From the NCBI GenBank assembly GCA_009781315.1, contig WQYI01000008.1, positions 1-64,000 of the forward strand: a DNA stretch of 64,000 bases, written 5' to 3'. Positions 1 through 15,000 of this stretch are shown in pieces. Numbering within the stretch: the stretch's first letter is position 1; each line of letters opens with the position of its first letter. Both the position numbers and the translations under genes were made by a program. The notes below the pieces were generated by a model. That model saw nothing but the letters and a program-made list of their open reading frames with translations, was not told the origin of the DNA and did not search any database. Origin of the DNA: Candidatus Endomicrobium embiratermitis. Its GTDB lineage: Bacteria; Elusimicrobiota; Endomicrobiia; Endomicrobiales; Endomicrobiaceae.

Positions 1-3000
1 GCCTGTGAAACTGCTTCCGCTTTTTGCGTAAGCGCTGCTTCTATCGCAGGAATTTTGTCCGTCACTGAAACGTCTGCATATACCGCATTTACTATTCCAG
101 CCGCTCCTTCCACTCTAAACAATACCGGGCTGATTCCTTTCATTTGCTCAACAAAAACTCTGTCGTTTAATACCGCTAAACTTAAGTCTCTTACTACATT
201 ATCATTTACTCCTATCGACGCTATCGCAGTATAGTTCGATTCCACTACGGCAGGGACTATTCCCATCTGCGCTATCTCTGCCGCAGGAATAGACGGCATT
301 TGACTGTAGCTCGGTATTAACACAGGTGCAGAAACAACATTTTCAATTCCTCTGTAAATATCTCTTACCATCTCTCTTTCTTTCTTCGGTATCGCTTGTT
401 TTGTTCTTCTGTCCGCTGTCGCTATATCGTACAAATCTTGCAATACGTACGCCGCTTCTATCTGCTGCCCTTTAGTTATATATTCGCTATTTAAATCCGT
501 CCTCAATTGCGTTAACCGCTCCGCGCTAACTTTTATTCCTTCCGTTCTTATTGCTTTAAGATTGCTGTCAAAAGCTGCTCTAAACTGTTCCGCTTCCTGT
601 ACTTTTGCTCTTTCTGCAACACGCACTTCTTCCTCTTCTTTTGCTTTTATATCAACTCTAATTTGCGCTTCTTTTGCCGCTGCCAAGGATATCGCATTTG
701 TTAAAGCAGCGCCTACTCTTCCTTCAGGCTGCGCCACTTCGTTTATAAACCCGCTTAACACATCATTGTAAACAAACAACGACGGATTCGCTTCTAACGT
801 ATCCATTATTCCTTTAACTTTTGTCCAGTCAGCCAACGCCTTAACAGGTATATTGTTTACTATTTCAACCGCTACGGCTTCACTGTATCCTAACCTTGGA
901 TTTGTTATCGCTTCGGTTATATTCCTTGCCCTTCCTTCTATCAATGATGCTTTTCGGCCTGTCAATTCGTTAGATATTCCATTTCTTACATCTTCATACC
1001 CTACTGACATCATTTGTCCGTATGTCGTATTAGGATTACTTACATGTCTATGCAATAATCCGGTTTTTTCCGTTTCTATCACTCTTGCCTGTACCGTTAT
1101 ACTTTCTATTGCTGCTTGTTCTATTGCCGCCTGCGTCATCGCCGCTTGTTCCGCTCTCGCATTCTCTATCTTTCTCTGATCAAACGCTCTCTGCGCCGCT
1201 GCCTGCTCACCGTCAAGTCCGAGTATTATATTCTCCACGTCGTAATTCTTTTTCATAATATCATAGCCAAGCGCCAGCATATTGCGCGTTATCTTATCAT
1301 TAGTATCTATCTGTTCATATCCGTCTGTCACTGCTTTCAGATAATTATAGACCATCGGGCTGTTGCGTTCTATTATGTACATCATCGTCTTTCCTGCTCC
1401 GTTATCTCTATGTTCCGGTTTTATCATCATCTCCATCATTTCCGCCATTTTGCCAGCTTTTGTATCCAACTCTATTTCTCTCTGCCTTGCTTCAGCTTTC
1501 ATTTCTTTTGCGGATATCGGCTTATATTTTAACAATTCGTCAAGGCTCTGTATCTGCAGCGCATCCTGCGCCAATTGCGCGGGATTGCTCATTCCTATTT
1601 TCTTTAACTCTCTTTGCGCGTCTCTGACATACTGCCTGCGATTTGTGTCTATATTCTTTATCTGCCTGTCGCTAAATCCGATTTCTCTTAACTCATCGCT
1701 TAATTCTTTTGCCGTATTAACGCCTAACGAACTTACAGCTATGTTTTCTCTGATATACTTCTTAACTTCCGTTATCGTTTCAAGTTTCAACACTTCTGCT
1801 TTCTGCTCAGGCGTCATAAGATTTATTGCTCTTGCTAAAACCGATTGGTTATCGGATTCTTTTCCTAAACTAAGCACTTCCTTTACCTTTAACGAATCCG
1901 ATAATTTTTCGGATATCAATCCGTCCAGCGCTTTTAACTGCGCTTCGTATGTCGTTACCGCTAACTCTACATCCTTGCCTTTCTCTGCCAAATCATAAAC
2001 CGCCAGCAAGTCTTTTGTTTCTACTCCCAATAATCCGGCCGCTCTTTCCAACTGACCGACATTAAATTCTCCTACCGCTTCTTTTGTTCTTATCTTTTGG
2101 TCAAGTTTCTCTTGCGTTATACTTGCCATTTCCACGGCTGTTATCTTGCCTACTTCGCTTAACAACACTATGCCGTCGACTAAATGATTATCGTTCAATA
2201 TCGACAATTTTACATCTATCGCTGCTTCTAAACCTTGTACTGCCGCGATTCTATCCCTGCTGCTAAATATCGTATCATAGCTCAATCCTACCTCAGCTAA
2301 AAATCTTCTCTGATACCCTTGCGTTTTTCTGGTTAGCCCAGTTTCGCCTTTTATGTACTTGTCTAATGTCATATCCTGATAATGCTGTCTTATCGTATAG
2401 TCAGCATTATCGGATGTTAAATCATATATCGTCTTAGTATTGTTCAAATCCGCTAATGTCAGCTCACTATGGTATATTGTGTCCCCAAAAGTCTTTATCA
2501 ATTCCGATTCGCCTAACCAGTTATATACTTTCTCATTATTTACTCTTATTGTTTCAAGATCTAAACCTGCTTTCTCCAATACCGCATCCACTTTGGTCAA
2601 ACCGCTGTCTCTCAACTTCTGCGGCGTCAAGCCTTTTATCTGTTCGTACATCTCTTTCCTTGCAGTTTCGGGCTTTGATGAAATTACAGATAAATCTATA
2701 AACCCTTTCCCTGCAATCATCATAAATTGGTTAATAAATGCTACGTTCTGTAATTCCGATAATGTAAACGTATCGACAAATTGTTTTGCTTTTTCTTCAT
2801 CTATGCCTTTTTTCTTTAAAATATCTGCAAAATAACCCGCATTGTTATCTACTTTCTTCTCGTCAATTCCTCTTGCCTCTAAGTCTGCCGTAAATCCTCT
2901 GCTTATTTCACTTACGTATACCTGTTCCCTAAACGCTACTCTTCCTATCTCGTCAATATTTAATCCCATTCCCAACATAACGTCTGCATATTGTTCATAT

Positions 3001-6000
3001 CTGGCTATTACTTTTTTATCCGTTATTCCTTCTATTCCATACCTGGCTATACGCCGCGCTTCTTCATATCCCAATCTGAATTCTCCGTTCTTGTTTGCCA
3101 AATCGCTTACAAAACTATCGTATACCTTTCTTACTTCCCTATATTGAATTCCTCTTCCTTCCAGTTCTCCGTCTATTCCTCTTACATTCCTTTCGTTTTC
3201 CCTCATTTCAACCATTTCTTTGCGCGTCAATTTTCCAAGTAATTCATTATATTTTGTTTCAAATTTACTCGTTGGTTTTAATAACTTCGTTCCGTCCAAT
3301 CCAAGCAATACCGATTCAATTCCTTCATTCTTTGTCATTACTTCATATGCTGCCGTTAAAATATTAACCGTTACCCCATCCTCTATCCTGTATACGCCGG
3401 CATCGTCGTCATATTTACCAATCGGCATATTTCCTAAAATCATTGCCTGAATCTGACCATATACTAACGGACTGCTGCTTTCTATTTGCGATAAAAGTTT
3501 TTTAACTGCAGCATTATTCGGATTCTTTGCCATATTAGCTACTATCACTGACATTATTTCCGCTTCATTTCCAAATATACCTTCAAAATTACTGTCATCC
3601 GCAAGCATATCTATTGTTATTGAATCCAATACTCCGAAAGCTTCATTGTTCATTATATAGTTGTATCTTGCTATCATCGTATCCGCATTCACATCAGGTC
3701 TGAGCACTGCAAACGCGCTGCGCACTATCTCTTGCTGCGACGGAATTATGCCGCTATCCTTAGGCATTTCCGCTCTTGCTTTTTCTATTATCGCCTTAAT
3801 ATCTCCCATTGTGAATTCTTTCTTCGCGTTGGATTTGTCTTTAAACAACGCTTGCAATTCTATCGGAATTCCTTTCGGCGCGCTATCCTCTTTCATACCT
3901 AACAATTCTCTTAAAACATAATTCCCTTCTTCTCCCAGTTTCAGCGCTCCGGTTTCTACTAAATAACTTGTCAAACCTAACATGTCGTTGTTATTTATAT
4001 AATCCAACAGACCTTTTCTTTCTTCATTATTATTAATAATATTATTAATAAATTTTCCTATTAAAGGCATGGACGCAAGGGCTGCCTTAAACTTACTTGC
4101 TTTAGGCGCCGTTAAATCTACTTTTGACCAGTTTATATCTTGCTGATTGTTTAATAAATTAAACGTTAAGTTCGCGTCGCTGCTATCTCCAAAAAGAAGT
4201 TTACCTTCGGATATCTGGCTGTTTAAAATCGCGGGAATGAATAAGTTATTTGCTCTGTCTTCCGCATTTCCCGCGGCATATTCGGTAAGCATACGCTGTT
4301 TTTGTTTATTAACCGCTTTTTCCGCGCTGTTTAAACGCCACTGCGCAGTAGTCAAACCGGTTTTAAAACCATATATAATCTGTTGCAACGAATTTAAATC
4401 TTTAGGATTGAAAGACGTTCTTCTCTGCTCCTGAGAGATTTCGTACCTTAAATTTTCAAGTTTGTCATATCTTTGCTGTAATTTTTGTAAAGCAGGCGCT
4501 ATTGAAGCCGCAGAGTTTCCGGACGACATATCGTTTGCAATAACAGCGTTTATTCCGTTATTTAAATAATTGTTGCCGGAACCGTTAAATATTGAATCTA
4601 AAGTTTCTATCGTTTTAATATCTGTTGCTTTAACATCGCTGATATTTTGGTTTTGCAAAATAAGAATATCCGCTGCGGTAACAAAATCATTGAAAGAATA
4701 TCCGACTGACGAATCTCTCAAGAAATTTACCGTTCTTATTTCTTCTTTGCCGTCTACAATTTCTTTAATTTCAACACCGTTTTGTAATGCAGCAATAGAA
4801 TTTAAAGCCTCTATAAATAAATCTTCTCTGGACATATTTGCTGTTACTATTGTTTTGCTGCCAATTATCTGATTTACGGTATTAATTGAACGGACTATAT
4901 TATCCGTGCTTGCAAAATTTGATGCACTCGCGCCCGTTTCATCAACGCCAAACAGCCTGAGCGCCGATGATGCAGCAACGCCGCCTCTGGAACTCGCTGC
5001 GCCTATATATTCATGACCAACGGTTAATCCCGGTAAACCTTTGAATTTTGATATTATTCTTTCAGCCGCTGAACCGTTAAAGCCCATATTGATAACAGAA
5101 GTTCTAAATTCATGCGTATTTGTAATTGAAGATTGCGCGTCTCTAATAGCCTGAGTATGTGTAACGCTTTGATTAACTTGCCTGGTTTCAGCCGCTTGCC
5201 CTTCTTTTGCCATAACTCTCATATCAAACAAGTTTCCGTATTCAGCCGCGCTCATATTTCTTACGCTATCGACAACGCCTTGCGAGTCTCTTACATTTTT
5301 ACCATAAGAAGACAAAGACTCGCCGTAAGCTCTTGCGCCGGCAAGTATGGAATTTTGATCCGCTATAAACGAGATATTAATCGCATCATTCGGGTTTTGA
5401 CCATTGGTAGTCAACTCACTGATAAATCTATTGCCACCGACCCTGCCTACAAATTGCAGAACAGCAGACCTGTAACTTAAATGCGGGTTAACGGCAACAA
5501 GTTCTATTCCTTGTATAACCTCACCTTTCGCATTAACATACTTACCTTGGGCATTTTTGCCAACACCGAATGTAAAATCCGAGCCTCTGCCCATAATTTC
5601 ATAAATACCTATATGCCACATTGCGCCGCTTTTCACTTGATCGCCCGCTGTTTTAAGATCTATGTTCGAACCGTAATATCTGCCATTAGTCTCAAATTCT
5701 TTGCCAAGCCCGACTTGCGTGATTAATGTCTCCATAACGGCTAATTCCGCCTGATTATTCACGCCCATTATCAGCATCTTTTTACCTTCGGCCATTGTAG
5801 TTATAACCGGCAAAAGCGAAGTCGTTAAATAAGCGCCCGGAGTATATGCGGTTCCTTTAATAATACCGCTCATTTTGCTCGCTGAAATATCAGCGCCTTC
5901 TATACGCAGCGAACTATGGGTGCTGTTTTTAATTTCCATACGTTCAAAACCCATAGCATTCATTGCCGTTGTTGATAATGTTGCAGTCACGCCTATGGCA

Positions 6001-9000
6001 CCTCCAGCCATTTTTATCGAATCTATAACGGCTGAAGAAGTCGCGTCTTTAGGAGTAAACTTGGACATCTGCAGTTTATCGCCGTATACAAGTTTGCCGC
6101 CTTCTGTTCTCATGGCCTCTTTGGCCTCTATATACTGTCTCATACCCGGGGGAGGCATTAAATCCTGCTCTACTCCTCCATGTATAAGTTTTAGCTGATA
6201 ATTTCCATCCGCATTTACTCTTATCTTATAATTCACGCCTTCGGCATATGTCAGACCCGAAATAATCATATTGCGTATAACTTCGTTTGCCGTGTACCCT
6301 TGCTCGCCAAAAACATTAGAAGATTTTCCCGCTATCCTGTCCGCTTCCGATTTAACAACTTCCGACACATGCTTTGTCGAGCCGTTCCAGTCTATTTTAA
6401 TATCCGCATTGTTAAGAAGATATTCCATTCTTATATTTAAAAGCTTCTGTACATATTCGGCTTCGGCTTTCGCAATATTAGACTTAAACTCAGGCCTTGT
6501 CATATCAGCTAACATGCTGCTCTTGAGTTCCGGCGCAATATTTTTGTTTGCTTCTATATCTTTTATAAAACTATCCAATATACCGTTAAGTTTTGCTCTG
6601 TCTGTCTCCCTTAATTTTATATTCCCTAGTTCATCGACAATAATAAGTTTATTTAAGTCTCCGAAAATGGCATCGCCAAGCGCGCCTTTTTGCACCGCAT
6701 TTCTTAGTTCCATAACTACGTTATCTACAGACAATATCTTGCTATGAACATAATTTATAATTGCCTGATTTGTTTCAATGCCGCCGGCATTGGATACCTG
6801 CATCATGGTTGTAAAAACGGATTTATCTACTTCGTCTATCATAAGTATGCCGACTTTAGAACTCTTGCCGTCCGGATTAAGGAATCTTAAATCCGCTTTT
6901 TCGCCGTTCTTAAGAGCATTTTTATCAAATGTAAACACGGAATTGTATTCTTCAAAAGTCATGGCAAGTATACTTCCGTTTTTTATGCATTGCTCTACAG
7001 TTGCCGTACTTAACGCTTCGGCTTTATCTGCTCTGACGACATAATTTTTTACATACTCGAAGCCGTAATGCCCTATCATCGCCTGCACATAGCCGTCGAC
7101 GTTAATAGCTCCGTCGGTAATAAATACGGAAGCTTTCTCGTTATACTGGTTAATTTTACTGAGCAGCGGAGTAAGCGTAACGCATACGATAGTTTTGCCT
7201 TCGCCGGTGCCCATTACGCCGACTAAAAATTTATTAAATTCGGTAAAACCGCCCTTGCTTAACGCTTCTTTAGACGCCGTTAATGTATTGTACTGTCCCT
7301 GCGAAAGCACCCAGCCTTTCTGGGCATAAGCTGCGATTGTATGATTTATAAGCGCGTTATACATTGCCTCCGCTTGTCCGGCTGCCGCTTTGGCATTACC
7401 GGAAAAAGACCCGTTTAGATATGGGTCAAGCAAATATCTTGACATTATATGAGTATTGATTTTAAAGCTTTCTTTTCCGACTTTAATTGTAAGTTCCGCC
7501 TCCGCTCCTAATGCGGATTTTTGGAATTCTATGATTGCCTTTGCCTGCTCGGCTGATATCTGCCCGTTTTGAACTTTTTCGGCTAATTTAGCAGGGTCAA
7601 ATAAAAATCCTCTGTCTGTTTTCACTTCGGGTATAATCTCGACAATTTTTCCGAACGCATTGCCTAAAGCGTCGACTCTGGCCTGCATTGTTCCTCTTTC
7701 ACCTTCAAGAGCCGCTCTTATATCTTTAGGCATATTTTTTATGTTTTCTACAAAATAATCGCCGGCAGCCACTTTAATATCCCCGATGTCGGCCTTCTCC
7801 AATACTAATTCCCCCCTGTTGACTTTTTCCATAAAATCTTCAAATCTTTTCATAATGTCTTGTGCGGTGAGATTATTTTTTTCGCTGAAATTTATTCCTA
7901 TATTTTGTTTGACGAAATCGCTTATTCTGCTTTGAACTTTCTCTAACTGTTCATTTGTCTTGAACAGTAAATTATCGACATTAGCCTTTAACACGGCATT
8001 GTCGCCGTAGGTACTGTTAACTTTCTGCAGCATATCTTTCATAGACTCGAATTCTACGCTTCTGTAAGAATTTTCAATGGCTCTTTCCGCGGATTTTATA
8101 AAAAATTCAGCAATGAGCGCATTTTCAAAAGCTATTTTGGAAACATCCGGAAATAATGTTGTTACCGTGTCAACGGTTATATTTTTTCCGTTTGCTTCAA
8201 CAAATTTACCCATAACTTCGCCTTTAACATCGGCGTGTAAAGCGTATCTTCCGTCCGTTAAAACTTCCCGCATCATCTCCGTCTTGGTTTGCATATCCAA
8301 TTTTTTAGACTCGAAACTGTCCATCAAATCGTAATATGTGCCGCTTTTCACGTTAAGTTTTGACGGGACAAACAGCATGGACGCATTGCCTAGGAAAAAT
8401 CTGAAAAAACCGACTTGCTGTCCTTCGTACGTATATTTGCTTTCTGATCCTAATAAGTTATCTATCATTCCGCCAATGCCTACGAATTCACGGCCTGCGA
8501 ATTCACCGCCTCCGAACACTTTGCCCGCAAGCTCATACTGCTTCATGGTCAGCGCGCTGCCTACAATCGGCAGTCCTCCGACCCTTTCCATGGTATGAAC
8601 CCATCCTGAAGTGAATTTATTTAAAGCCACGGACGCGGGATTGCTGCCGGTAAACATCAGTTCACCCGGCGCTGCCATGCCAAAAAGAGGAGAAGCTATC
8701 AATCCCATGCCGAAACCGTGCCTGGCAGAATTCCACCTGGCCTCATATACCGTAACGGGATTGCCGTTTGCGTCTATGTGGTCAATTGCTTTCAGATCGC
8801 CGCCGAAAAATAAAAATTCGTACGACTTACCTGCTTCTGACCATATGTTTCCTATTTCAGATTTTTTGCCCGTTAACGCTGCCCAACCTGAAGATAAAAC
8901 CGCATTTGTCGCAGGCATAAAGAAAGCATTGAATTGCGCAAGGTGCATCGCGGACGACGCCGAATTAAATAATGTTGTCACAGGCGAACGCGATATTCCC

Positions 9001-12000
9001 TTTAAAGTTCCCATTATGTTATTATCCGCCCACGCGGTAGTAAATACGGGACTAACCAATGTTCCTACGACGCCCAAAACAGCGCCGCCGCCAAACATAG
9101 CGGATGCATCTTTGGCATTTATTCCGTCAAAAGCGAATTTCCCTTCAACTATGTTATTAAGCGCCGACATGCCTATGGTCAACGTGCTGAAACCCAAGCC
9201 CACTGTGCCGGCATTTTGCGCTATCAGATTTATCCTTCCGTTAGGCTCAGCCAAACGTATGTCTACGCTGCGTTTTAAACTTTCTTTAAACTGTGCATTA
9301 TTGGCCTTTGCTAAAGTGGTCCGCGCCGTTCTGATATCTGCAATTTCACCCTTCAACCTTACTACTTCTCCTTCAAAGTTGCTTATTTGTGCTTGCGTAC
9401 CGTTTTCCTGGGCAATTTTTAGATTCTTCTGAGCTTGTCTCAATTCGACTTCTTTTGTGCCTAATTGTTCTCCCATTTGTTCTATCAGCAGCCTGTTTTC
9501 AGCTTGCTGTAATTTGCCTTCCATTTCGGCTATTTTTGCCGCGTCTGTGCCTTTTTGCGCTTCTTTAAGGTCATTTTTCGCATTATCCACGGCCTTTTCC
9601 GCATTTCTTAAGCCTTCCGCCTTATTCATTTGCTCGCTTGCCGTTTGTATAACAGGGCTTGCGGCAATCACAGTGATCATAGCGGCGTCAAATATACAGG
9701 CAAGTATATTGCCTCTTGAATAATTATATTCCATTGAATCCACTGACCTGCTAATCATTACCGTATTCATGGTCATTGAAGGCAATGCTTTTAAAAAGCT
9801 TGTCGTGAGACCCTTCATAGCGAAAGTTCCGCCGAGATTAAACCCTATGGCGCCGGCTTTACCCGCTTCCCACCAGTCTATATTATTCCAGCCTTTACTA
9901 ATTCCTTGAATTGTAATATCAACGGCCGCCGTGCCTGCTCCCGACGCAGCCGAGATTCCTATTACCCTTAATGTCTCAGGCGACGCGATACCTTTTAAAA
10001 CCTGACGTATATCCGTACTAAACACGTCTTTAACGGATTTACCGTTAAGTAAATCGCCGGATGATATTACGGCGTATACGGTAATAACTCCGGTTATGCC
10101 GCTGAACACCGCTTCTCTGTTGCCTTCTTTAAACTGTTTGGAAAACGTGTCTACAAGACCGTCATCCGAAGATAAAAGCTGAACTACAGCCATGCTCTTT
10201 TGCATATTAAACATAACGGAGAAACCCGAATACCCTACGCCGGATAATATGCCTTTTAAGCTGGTTGTGGAAGCTCCCATAATTGCGCCGATGCCCATGC
10301 CGATGCCTATTTTAGTTTCCCAGTTATCCCAGTCCCCGGTAACTGCCATTGTTACTATTGCCCCGCCCGCGCCGACAGCCGCGCCGATCAATGCCCTTTT
10401 CCCGGCTTCTTTGGCAAATGCTATAGCGGCTTCTTTTGCAACGTTTTTCACGACTTGTTTTCCGACTTCTTTCCCGACTTCTTTTCCTACGGACGAAGCT
10501 ATGGATGCGGCTTGTCCGACTCCGGGAATTAAAGCAAGCGCCAAAAAGACGCCGTTTATGCCTGCCTGCACATAGTCTTTTTTGGCAAGAGAATCAGCCA
10601 AATCTATGGCGCTGGTAATAGCTGAAGCAGCCATTAATATTAAAGGTATCAATACTTGCGCGCCGGGTATTATGGCGCACACAATCACGGCGGTAATAGC
10701 AAGAGCCCATGTTACGACTTTGGCCACGTCTTTGGCAATGTCCCAGTTTGTTTTCTGATAATATTTATCGTCTATATTCCCATTTGCTCCGACTAAGGCG
10801 TTTTCTTTGACGGTTCTTCCGTCTACAATAGAACCTTTTTCCCAAATGCTGCCTTCTCTTGTCAAAGCCGTCGTAGAAAAGTCCTGCGACATAGTAGCCG
10901 TGCTCCAATTTTTAATAACGCCTTCAAACGCCGTTTGTTTACCGTCGGAAATTTTACTTTCCGTAAGCATTCCCTCAAATAAAGAAACGGAAAAAGACGC
11001 CGAGCCGTCGGAATCGGCGCTGTCATTTTTATCCAAAACGCCGCCTTCCATCATTCCTATAACATGCGAAATGCCCATAAGAACGTTCATATTGTAAGAA
11101 CCGTCTTTCGGAGCGCCCAGCTGAATAATGCTTCCTGCGCAAAGATCCATTATTTTCCACTGCGAACCGTCGCTGGCATTGTCGTATTTTATGCCGGAGC
11201 CGCCGTTAAAACCGACGTCGTTTTTCAATACAAAATGACCCGCTTCGTCTCCGCCGAATTTTGCGCCTGCCAACGATATTGTTTCCCCGTTCGGACCAAA
11301 AGTATTTATATTTTTGCTTGTCGTAATTTGAACATTGTGTTTATGAAGGATTGTGCCCAGCGAAACTCTGTCGCCGACATTAAGCGTAGTGTTTGATATA
11401 TCATTCAGACTGCCGTCAACCACGGTGAAATTAGAATCCCAATTTACCAATGAGGCGTTTAGACCGTTTGTGCCGTCGGCAATTGATGAAATTCTAAAAT
11501 CTTCTATATACTGGCTGCCTACCTTTTCCGCAAATAAATCTAACTTTACAGCTTTATCCAATTGAATGCCGCCGACAACTCCCGAAACATCTCCTATTAT
11601 GGCTCCGGGTCCCGCGTCAAATCTAAGACCGAATCCTACTTGTTCATTTTTAGCGTCATGTATCGTATCCATAACGGCAAGATAATCAAACGGATTTACA
11701 TTTATGGTCCTTCCGACTAAATCCGAGGCATTTATAATATTGCCGGCTTTATCTATAAGTCCGTCGTATGTCAAACCGGAATAATTTTCACTATTCGTAT
11801 AATTGCGCGCTATATACCTTTCAACATAATTATTAACGTCTTTTTCCGTTCTGAAACGGGCTTCGAAATTTGAAGAAGGCGTAAAAGCATTATTTTTATA
11901 TTCCAAATACCCCGCGTCAAAAGCTATATCCGCTCCGTCTATCCGCAGCCCGTTTGTCACCTTTGTCCCTTCGCCCATTAAATTCAGGCTCGTAGACTGT

Positions 12001-15000
12001 TCGGAAGAGAATAAATTATTTACCGTTATCCTGCTGCCCGCGCCCCAAGCGCTTAATATAATGTTATCCGCATTGGAAAAATCGTCATACCCTAAATATC
12101 TTACGACGGTTTGCGACGCCGAAGACGTATCGCCGGCCGGATGGTCTGCGCCCGCGGGAGGCGTTTTAGGAACTAAACAATTGACGGAATCTTTATCATT
12201 TAAAATAAATATGTTAAATGTTCCTCCCATATTTATCTGAGCTATTCCGCTTGTATTATTTGCCAATAATACCGGTATTTCATATGCCACGTTGGAAGTC
12301 GTTCCGTCTCCGTTTAAATAATTTCCGACTATTCCGTACGGACTATACAGCTCCGGATGTTGTGAATCATAGAGCCCTATAAGCGTATACGTGCCGTCTG
12401 TTTTAACGCCTAAATTGTATATTCCGGAAGCTATCAATTTTTCATCCGGACTTGTAAATATTGTCGGCAAATACATATTTACAGTGCCGGCGCCGTTCAT
12501 TGTCCAATTTATGTAAGGTCCGTCTCCGTTAAGATTGTACTTTTCCGTTATCGCATTTACATTTTCTAAGGCTTTTTGTACCGTGTCATTGGCATCAACA
12601 AGTTTACTATGGTCTAGAAAATCGCCTATAGTATTTTGCCCGCCTTTTGCATTATTATAATAATCGTATGAAGAATTAGCCGTTTCTAAAAACGTTTTCA
12701 ACTGTTCGGCTTCATATGATCTTAACGCGCCAGCGTATTCTCCTCTGTCTGAACTTCCGTACGCGCCCCTGATTATTTGATCTAAATCCGCGGCAGTCAC
12801 GTTCCCGTCGACATTTTCGCCGTATCTGTATTGCAAATATTTCATGAAATTAAGCTGTGAGTCGCCCGAGCCGCCCGGATAAAAATTCATCATGTATATA
12901 ATATTATCAACGCCGTATAAATCCACATAATAATTCGCATTTTCATACTCTGCCTTATACGAGGCATAACTTTTATCTGACGTGTCTTTTAACTTATCTA
13001 TATCAAGAGTGGCGAATACGCCTGCCGGTCCATATGAGCCGAAACCGGTTGTACAAAGATCCGCAATTGTATTAGGAAGCCAGTTTTCATTGCCGGAGAC
13101 AGACGAACCCTGTTTTTTCAGCTCATTTAAATAAATATTTTTTATCTGATTGATATAATATATGTCCACATCCGTCATTTCTTGACCGTCGTATTGTTTC
13201 CAGCCTGATTTCCAAACTTTAGCCGCAAAATCTCTGTCTGCCTGGCTGATAGCGTCTCCGGTAGGCACCCCTATTGCCTTTTCTCCCTGCGTTCTTACAA
13301 AATCCTGAAGGGCTTTAGTAAATTCCCCGGATTTGATATCTTCTATACTGTATGTCTTACCGTTTAAAACTATGCTTTGCCCGTCCCTGCCGACGCTAAT
13401 ATTATTTCCCGCGTATTCTTTTAACGAGTTTACAAGGCCGGGTATAGAATCTTTAAAGTATGTCGTTTCCCATTCGGTTACCAAACCTACAGAGCTCAAT
13501 TTTATGCCGGAATCATTGATCAGCGCTCCTGCCACGTTATATATTTTTCCGTCATTTTTTATTTGTATTCCGGTTATCTTAGTTCCGTTGACAATTGCGG
13601 AATACTGCATGGAGTTTGCGTTAATCGTGTCTTTATCAAATTTTGCGCCGCCAAAACTTTGCGTACTGCTGTTAAAGGTTACTCCTAAACCTGTCATTAC
13701 TCTCACGCCGTCAATATCAGCGTACGCAAACACATTGGACAGCTTACCGTTTTCATATCTAAGGGTATTATTCCAATCATTTATGCCGAAACCGCCTTTT
13801 AAGGCGCCGCTATATGTAGTGCCGTCGCCGGCGACATAGGTAAATGTTGATCCTTCTACGGTTTTTACGGTATTATTATCAATCTTTATTCCGGCTATCC
13901 AAGCGCCGTTTTTCGCTTGCGCTTCATAATTCATTGAATTTGCGTTTATGGTTTTTTCGTCAAATTTTACTCCGCCGAACTTTTTAGTTGTTCTGTTAAA
14001 AGTAATGCCGACTCCAGTCCTTATATCAACATCTCCGAATTTTCCATAAGCCACTACGTTCATTATTTTCCCGTCTTCTTCGTATAAACCGTTCCAGCCG
14101 TCTACTGAGTAACCTGCCTTTAATGCTCCGATATATCTAACCCCGTCCACCGTTGCATCAAACGATGATCCTTCAACCGTAACTATTTCCGTTGTTCTTC
14201 CGGCGTCTATCGTTCTTATTCTTACTCCAGTTACCCATGCGCCATTCTCTGCTTTTACGGCATAACTCATCGGATCCGCATTTATTGCGGCCCTGCTGAA
14301 ATCTGCTCCGCCGAATTTCCCGTTTTCAAATGTTATACCGACGCTTGTTCTAAATTCTCTTTCTTTTCCCGTATCATTATTAACGCCAAACGCTAACGCA
14401 TTTTTTACATAACCGCCTTCTATTTGCAAACCTCTTTCCCAGTTTTCTACTCTTCCCGTTCCTTTAAGCGTCGCGCTATAATTACCCTGTCTGGCTTGAG
14501 CTCCGTCAATATAATAAAGAAGATTGCTGGATTCATATACGTCTACTCCGGTAATATATGTTGTAATTCCGTCTTTGTTTACCACTATAGCCGTATTCTT
14601 TGTCGCATCGCTAAAACTTCCTCCGCTGAATCCGTTTCTAGAATCAAAACTTACCCCGTTGGAAGTCATTACGCGGATGCCGCCTATTTCTTTCATAAAC
14701 GACGCGCTGTCTGCGTCAACATACTTCATCCAATCTTTCACATTTTTGCCGTTTGCGTTCGCGCGCATCTGCGCGGTGTACATCCCGCCGTTCTTCTGTT
14801 CCTGCACGCTGCTGTCCTTCATTGTTACTTTTCCGGACCTTTCATTTACTACAACTCCGCTTATATAAGTATTGCCTACAATGGCAGTATTTTGTTCCGA
14901 GTCGCTAAAATTTCCTCCGCCAAATCCTGATAGAGCGTTAAAACTTACCCCGTTTGAAGTCATTACGCGCACGCCGCCGATTTCTTTCATAAACGACGCG

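Noticed and set aside
8611-9432. Plus-strand 273-residue frame
   Set aside because: Antisense of the giant gene in a region where the minus frame shows clear protein character (coiled coil, hydrophobic helices); no homology recognised and no start signal.
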